DNA of 35,391 nt, from positions 12,882 through 48,272 of the forward strand of contig WQTD01000003.1 in the NCBI GenBank assembly GCA_009786455.1. Direction: 5' to 3'. The translations under genes and the position numbers were made by a program. Positions 32,745-35,391 of the stretch are shown piece by piece (the first letter of the stretch is position 1; each line of letters opens with the position of its first letter). This DNA is from Treponema sp. (GTDB lineage: Bacteria > Spirochaetota > Spirochaetia > Treponematales > Breznakiellaceae). The notes beneath the pieces were generated by a model. The model saw only the letters and a list, made by a program, of their open reading frames with translations, did no database searches and had not been told where the DNA came from.

Positions 32745-33596
32745 TTACGCGAATTTCGCTACTTGGTTAATCAATGTACCCAGAGCTTGATCCTCTGACT
32801 GAATTACTTTTTGATTTGCTTCATACGAACGGTTTACTTCTATCATCTGAACCATTTCAACTACAGGATCAACATTTGACGCCTCTGTAAAACCCTGAAA
32901 AACACGGGGACGGCTGCCTTCTTCAAGAATTATCGCAGGTCCGGAATACTCTGTTTCACGGTAAAGGCTTGATCCCTGTTTTTGAAGATAACGATCTAAC
33001 TCAAAATCGACTATTTTAAGGGTATCCAGCAGAACAGTTTCTTCCCAGATATTTGATTCCCTTCCCACCATAACATCAGGATCATCAGGATATGCGGCAT
33101 TTACCCATACCCTGCCGTCTTTATCAATCTGAAAATTGTTTGCTTTTACCCTGATTGGACCGTTTTCACCCATAACAGGATAACCTTCTTTTGTTTCAAG
33201 GTATCCTTCCTTGCCTAAAACAAATGAACCGTTTCTTGTATAACGCTCGCCGTAAGGAGTAGCGACAGAGAAAAACCCCTTTCCGTCCATGGCAAGATCA
33301 AAATCGCTGGAAGTCTCCTTCAACGCGCCCTGGGTAAAAACGGTGAAAAGTTCGTTAAGTTCAACGCCCGTTCCCATTTTCCCTATTATGGGAGCGGCAT
33401 CAGCCGAACCAAAGGGATGCAAATAGACCCCGTCATCATCCTGCCGCCGCAGCAGCAGTTCCGGAAAAGCCTTAAAAGCAGCCGTTTCCTTCTTGTAACC
33501 GTCTGTATCGATATTGGCAAGGTTATTGGCTACAGCGTCGAGCCGCCATTGCTGCGCCCTCATACCGCTGGCGCCGGTATACAATCCTCTGATCAA
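32745..33596 (-). CDS. flgF: Flagellar proximal rod protein FlgF (second FlgG-like)
   Basis: 283 aa. The track begins at 33635, but a GGAGG Shine-Dalgarno at 33606-33602 with six bases spacing fixes TTG 33596, giving MIRGLYTGASGMRAQQ, which matches the FlgF/FlgG start. The C-terminus has the same hook-rod signature (TEASNVDPVVEMVQMIEVNRSYEANQ in two parts). It is the first gene of the flgF-flgG-flgJ operon; FlgF versus a second FlgG cannot be fully separated by eye. Confidence 0.92.
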   Translation of the reverse strand: MIRGLYTGASGMRAQQWRLDAVANNLANIDTDGYKKETAAFKAFPELLLRRQDDDGVYLHPFGSADAAPIIGKMGTGVELNELFTVFTQGALKETSSDFDLAMDGKGFFSVATPYGERYTRNGSFVLGKEGYLETKEGYPVMGENGPIRVKANNFQIDKDGRVWVNAAYPDDPDVMVGRESNIWEETVLLDTLKIVDFELDRYLQKQGSSLYRETEYSGPAIILEEGSRPRVFQGFTEASNVDPVVEMVQMIEVNRSYEANQKVIQSEDQALGTLINQVAKFA

Positions 33597-33635
33597 AAAA
33601 ACCTCCGGTAGTGAGAATTTACCACTACTGTTCAA

Positions 33636-33662
33636 TTATCGGCGGGTTTAGGGAGGAATTAA
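33636..33662 (-). promoter_or_regulatory. Sigma-28 (FliA)-type promoter for flgF-flgG-flgJ
   Basis: On the minus strand GCCGATAA (33643-33636) is an exact sigma-28 -10 box, with TTAA (33662-33659) 15 bases before it against consensus TAAA. Transcription would start near 33629, about 33 bases ahead of the TTG start. No good sigma-70 pair was found in the same interval. Confidence 0.55.
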
Positions 33663-33793
33663 GAGAATCCTGATTTTGCAGCGGAAGCTCCTTCAGCGCT
33701 CCTCGCCGCTTCATGCAGATGAATTTCGTTATTTTTGTCTATATTAAACGAGTAAAATGGAAGATAGAAAAGATGCGAATAAGAACGAAAACT
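33659..33793 (-). pseudogene. Open stretch after the XRE stop codon, possible gene remnant
   Basis: Directly after the XRE stop TGA the same frame remains open for 44 codons up to TAA and reads as protein-like text (for example NNEIHLHEAARSAEGASAAK). It could be the 3' remnant of a former gene, a read-through tail, or chance: 44 open codons are not rare at this base composition. There is no start codon with a Shine-Dalgarno, so I do not call a gene. The stop codon overlaps the sigma-28 -35 box. Confidence 0.2.
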
Positions 33794-34120
33794 TCACCTA
33801 ATTTTTGATTTTTTTAGATATTTTGTATGAATTTGTTCAACTGCAGAATGAATTTCTTCTGCAAATTTATTAATGAAGCTATTATAATTTTCTGGTATTA
33901 AATCTATTGGTTTTAGAAGTTCATAAGGTTTTACATTAAAAATATCTGCAAATTTTACCATTGTTATCGGCGAAGCCCATTTTTTTCCTGTTTCAATGTC
34001 ACTCAAAAAATTTATTGAAATGTTAATATTTTCTGCTAATTCAGCCTGGGACCATTTTAGACGGACTCTATAAAGTTTTATGTTTGAGCCAAAAATTTTT
34101 AATAATTCTCTCTCTGTCAT
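33794..34120 (-). CDS. XRE-family transcriptional regulator
   Basis: 108 aa. The helix-turn-helix of Cro/C1 type lies at residues 8-62 (LYRVRLKWSQAELAENINIS, then FLSDIETGKKWASPITMVK). The last 40 residues are helical and may form the dimer. A Shine-Dalgarno (AAAGGTG) precedes the ATG. It is divergent from the OB-fold gene and probably represses it and itself. The base composition is visibly more A+T-rich than neighbouring genes, which suggests recent acquisition. Confidence 0.92.
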   Translation of the reverse strand: MTERELLKIFGSNIKLYRVRLKWSQAELAENINISINFLSDIETGKKWASPITMVKFADIFNVKPYELLKPIDLIPENYNSFINKFAEEIHSAVEQIHTKYLKKSKIR

Positions 34121-34132
34121 ACTACACCTTTT

Positions 34133-34138
34133 AGTATA
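34133..34138 (-). promoter_or_regulatory. Candidate -10 box of the XRE gene
   Basis: TATACT on the minus strand, 12 bases before the ATG, with no clear -35. It contains the same TATAC half site as the dyad at 34192-34204, so the regulator may bind here and control itself. Confidence 0.3.
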
Positions 34139-34157
34139 TGTGTATTATTCTTTTGGC

Positions 34158-34185
34158 TTGACAAACTTGGAAACATCTGTAAAAT
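34158..34185 (+). promoter_or_regulatory. Promoter of the OB-fold membrane protein gene
   Basis: TTGACA (34158-34163), a 16-base spacer, and TAAAAT (34180-34185). Transcription would start near 34192, inside the dyad at 34192-34204. The leader is about 65 bases and ends in a strong Shine-Dalgarno (AGGAGGA). Confidence 0.65.
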
Positions 34186-34191
34186 GTAGTG

Positions 34192-34204
34192 TATACATCG
34201 TATA
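34192..34204. promoter_or_regulatory. Dyad operator candidate for the XRE regulator
   Basis: TATAC-ATC-GTATA is a perfect five-base inverted repeat with a three-base centre, the usual style of XRE operators. It sits over the predicted transcription start of the divergent gene, where binding would block RNA polymerase. Confidence 0.45.
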
Positions 34205-34259
34205 GATGGATATAAGAAAATTGCCAAAAAGGCAAAAAATTTTGGATTAGGAGGACATT

Positions 34260-34841
34260 ATGAGTGATTACAAAAGTAAAACATTAAAAGATGGGGTGAA
34301 AAAAGGAGCTTCAATTATCGGGAAAATAATAAAATGGGTTATAATTGCCATTTTTCTTATTATTGCCGCTGTCTGTGCATATTCCTGTTACACATGCACT
34401 GCTGTAACAAAGGCTGTTGTTGATGTTACTTCCGACAGTTCTATTGTTAAAGATGCTGTTCGATCTGCTACTGGCGGAGAAGATAGAGCAAAAATGGCTT
34501 CCGAAGCAATGCCTGTAACTTCAATTGCTCTTTATAATGCTTATGAGGAAAATACATTAAGAGCTGATAATACCTATAAAGAAAAATTCTTAAGAGTAAC
34601 TGGTATTGTGAAAGGCATTGATCAAGATCTGCTGACAAAAAAACCATACGTAAAATTAGTAACTACCTGGAAAGGAAGTTCAGGATCCGAATATGAAGCT
34701 GATTATGTGTATGTATATTTTAAGGATTCAGAACATAATATGGTTGCAGATTTGGACATTGGAAAAAATATAACCATTGTCGGTTTGTGTGAAGGAAAAG
34801 GAATTTTATCTGTAAATATCAAAGATGCTTTCTTTGAATAA
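34260..34841 (+). CDS. Membrane-anchored OB-fold (tRNA_anti-like) protein
   Basis: 193 aa. Residues 23-46 form a single membrane helix (IIGKIIKWVIIAIFLIIAAV, shortened) after a short basic cytoplasmic start. The C-terminal 100 residues match the tRNA_anti-like/OB-fold pattern (ALYNAYEENTLRADNTYKEK, then LRVTGIVKGI and ITIVGLCEGKG), common in phage and plasmid proteins of unknown role. A Shine-Dalgarno (AGGAGGA) is close to the ATG. Divergent from the XRE gene. A6-base inverted repeat follows the stop but has no T-tract. Ligand unknown. Confidence 0.85.
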   Translation: MSDYKSKTLKDGVKKGASIIGKIIKWVIIAIFLIIAAVCAYSCYTCTAVTKAVVDVTSDSSIVKDAVRSATGGEDRAKMASEAMPVTSIALYNAYEENTLRADNTYKEKFLRVTGIVKGIDQDLLTKKPYVKLVTTWKGSSGSEYEADYVYVYFKDSEHNMVADLDIGKNITIVGLCEGKGILSVNIKDAFFE

Positions 34842-34942
34842 TAATTAACAGATATTATTGAGAGAATAATTACTGAAGACAGAATTATTTTGCCTTTCAG
34901 GTTATGTTTCATCATTTTTTTAGTTTTACCACAACGATTGAT

Positions 34943-34999
34943 AAAAAAAAGACCTGTCAGACATTTTCCGCATGTCGGAAAATGCCTGAAAAGGTCTTT
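34943..34999 (-). terminator. Strong rho-independent terminator of the histone-like gene
   Basis: The arms AAAGACCT/AGGTCTTT, CAG/CTG and CATTTTCCG/CGGAAAATG pair around the loop CATGT with two small internal mismatches. On the minus strand eight Ts (34950-34943) follow. It is about 40 bases past the stop of the lysine-rich gene. Confidence 0.92.
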
Positions 35000-35037
35000 C
35001 CTAAAAATAACATTTTTATATAACCAAAAAACCCTTA

Positions 35038-35391
35038 CTAAACGGTTTTCTTGGCTGCTGCTTTTTTTGCAGCGGGTTTCTTTGCAACGGCTTTCTTTAC
35101 CGTTGTCTTTGCAGCTGTTTTTTTCTTCGCAACGGCTTTCTTTGCCGTTGTTTTTGCAGCTGTTTTTTTCTTTGCAACGGTTTTCTTTGCAGCTGTTTTT
35201 TTCGTTGCAACTTTCTTTGCCGCGGCTTTTTTAACTGTTTTTTTCGCCGCAGTTTTCTTTGCAGCCGGTTTTTTCGCAGTGGTTTTCTTTGCCGCTGGTT
35301 TCTTCACCGCCGTTTTCTTCGCAGATGTTACTGCCATCTTCTTGTCCCCCTTCGCAGGTTTTTTACTGCCTTTCACCTTGGCAGCGGCGGG
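35038..35391 (-). CDS. Lysine/alanine-rich histone-like protein (5' end possibly outside window)
   Basis: The visible protein is made of [12 protein letters not shown]-type repeats with almost no other residues, as in histone H1-like tails and the C-terminal tails of some bacterial HU proteins. It would bind DNA through charge. The track starts at GTG 35376; an ATG at 35337 behind AAGGGGG (MAVTSAKK) is a better free-standing start. But the frame is open to the right edge and the visible upstream codons ([14 protein letters not shown]) have the same composition, so this may instead be the tail of a larger protein, for example an HU-tail fusion. A strong terminator follows. Confidence 0.75.
   Translation of the reverse strand, partial: PAAAKVKGSKKPAKGDKKMAVTSAKKTAVKKPAAKKTTAKKPAAKKTAAKKTVKKAAAKKVATKKTAAKKTVAKKKTAAKTTAKKAVAKKKTAAKTTVKKAVAKKPAAKKAAAKKTV

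Noticed and set aside
33597-33635. Upstream ATG of flgF
   Set aside because: Those codons overlie the Shine-Dalgarno, and the family begins at MIRGLYTGASG.
34890-35234. Plus-strand 114-aa ORF rich in Leu/Phe
   Set aside because: It is the antisense shadow of the Lys/Ala repeat gene, whose AAG/AAA codons give CTT/TTT on the other strand.

Overview
The window reads as a chromosomal segment of a spirochaete, most likely Treponema or a close relative (inference). The evidence is a flgF-flgG-flgJ rod operon whose FlgJ has only the rod-binding domain, a BMP-type nucleoside-binding lipoprotein, a lysine/alanine-rich histone-like tail, a metal-dependent map and HtrA block, and tight gene packing at moderate G+C. 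No phage, transposon, CRISPR array or rRNA is visible.

Left part (1-5.8 kb): a cell-surface LysM/PKD/C39-peptidase-like protein runs off the left edge on the minus strand. Next to it is a membrane-anchored isoaspartyl-methyltransferase-like gene, divergent from a large membrane protein with a spermidine-synthase-like domain. The latter appears to be transcribed from a promoter that would give an almost leaderless mRNA. A plus-strand run follows: flavodoxin-like protein, J-domain protein and map, then two tandem paralogous 65-70 aa proteins with their own near-consensus promoter, then htrA and a clear terminator at 9.4 kb.

Middle (9.4-15.1 kb): an MBL hydrolase and a pentapeptide-repeat protein on the minus strand are divergent from a plus-strand operon of zinc-ribbon protein, murI, rsgA and mutS2.

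Long minus-strand block (30.8 to 15.1 kb): a strong promoter at 30.8 kb precedes a PilZ protein, a HEAT-like exported protein, comEC, rsmA, yggS, a membrane protein, two RluA/RluD-type pseudouridine synthases, murC, yicC, a cytidylate-kinase-like gene, a possible FliK-like/FlhB-like pair, tRNA-Gly, four tandem 60-bp repeats, tRNA-Val, and a BMP lipoprotein with two permeases but no ATPase, then a TM2 protein. Protein genes overlap or are separated by at most about 40 bp. The repeats between the two tRNAs copy the 3' acceptor end of tRNA-Gly and each encodes a stable UUCG-capped hairpin. They are the most unusual structure here.

Right part (30.8-35.4 kb): a CPBP membrane protease, the flgF-flgG-flgJ operon with a good sigma-28-type promoter, and a visibly A+T-rich islet with an XRE regulator divergent from a membrane-anchored OB-fold protein, with a dyad operator candidate at the promoter. 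At the edge is a lysine/alanine-rich histone-like gene with a strong terminator.
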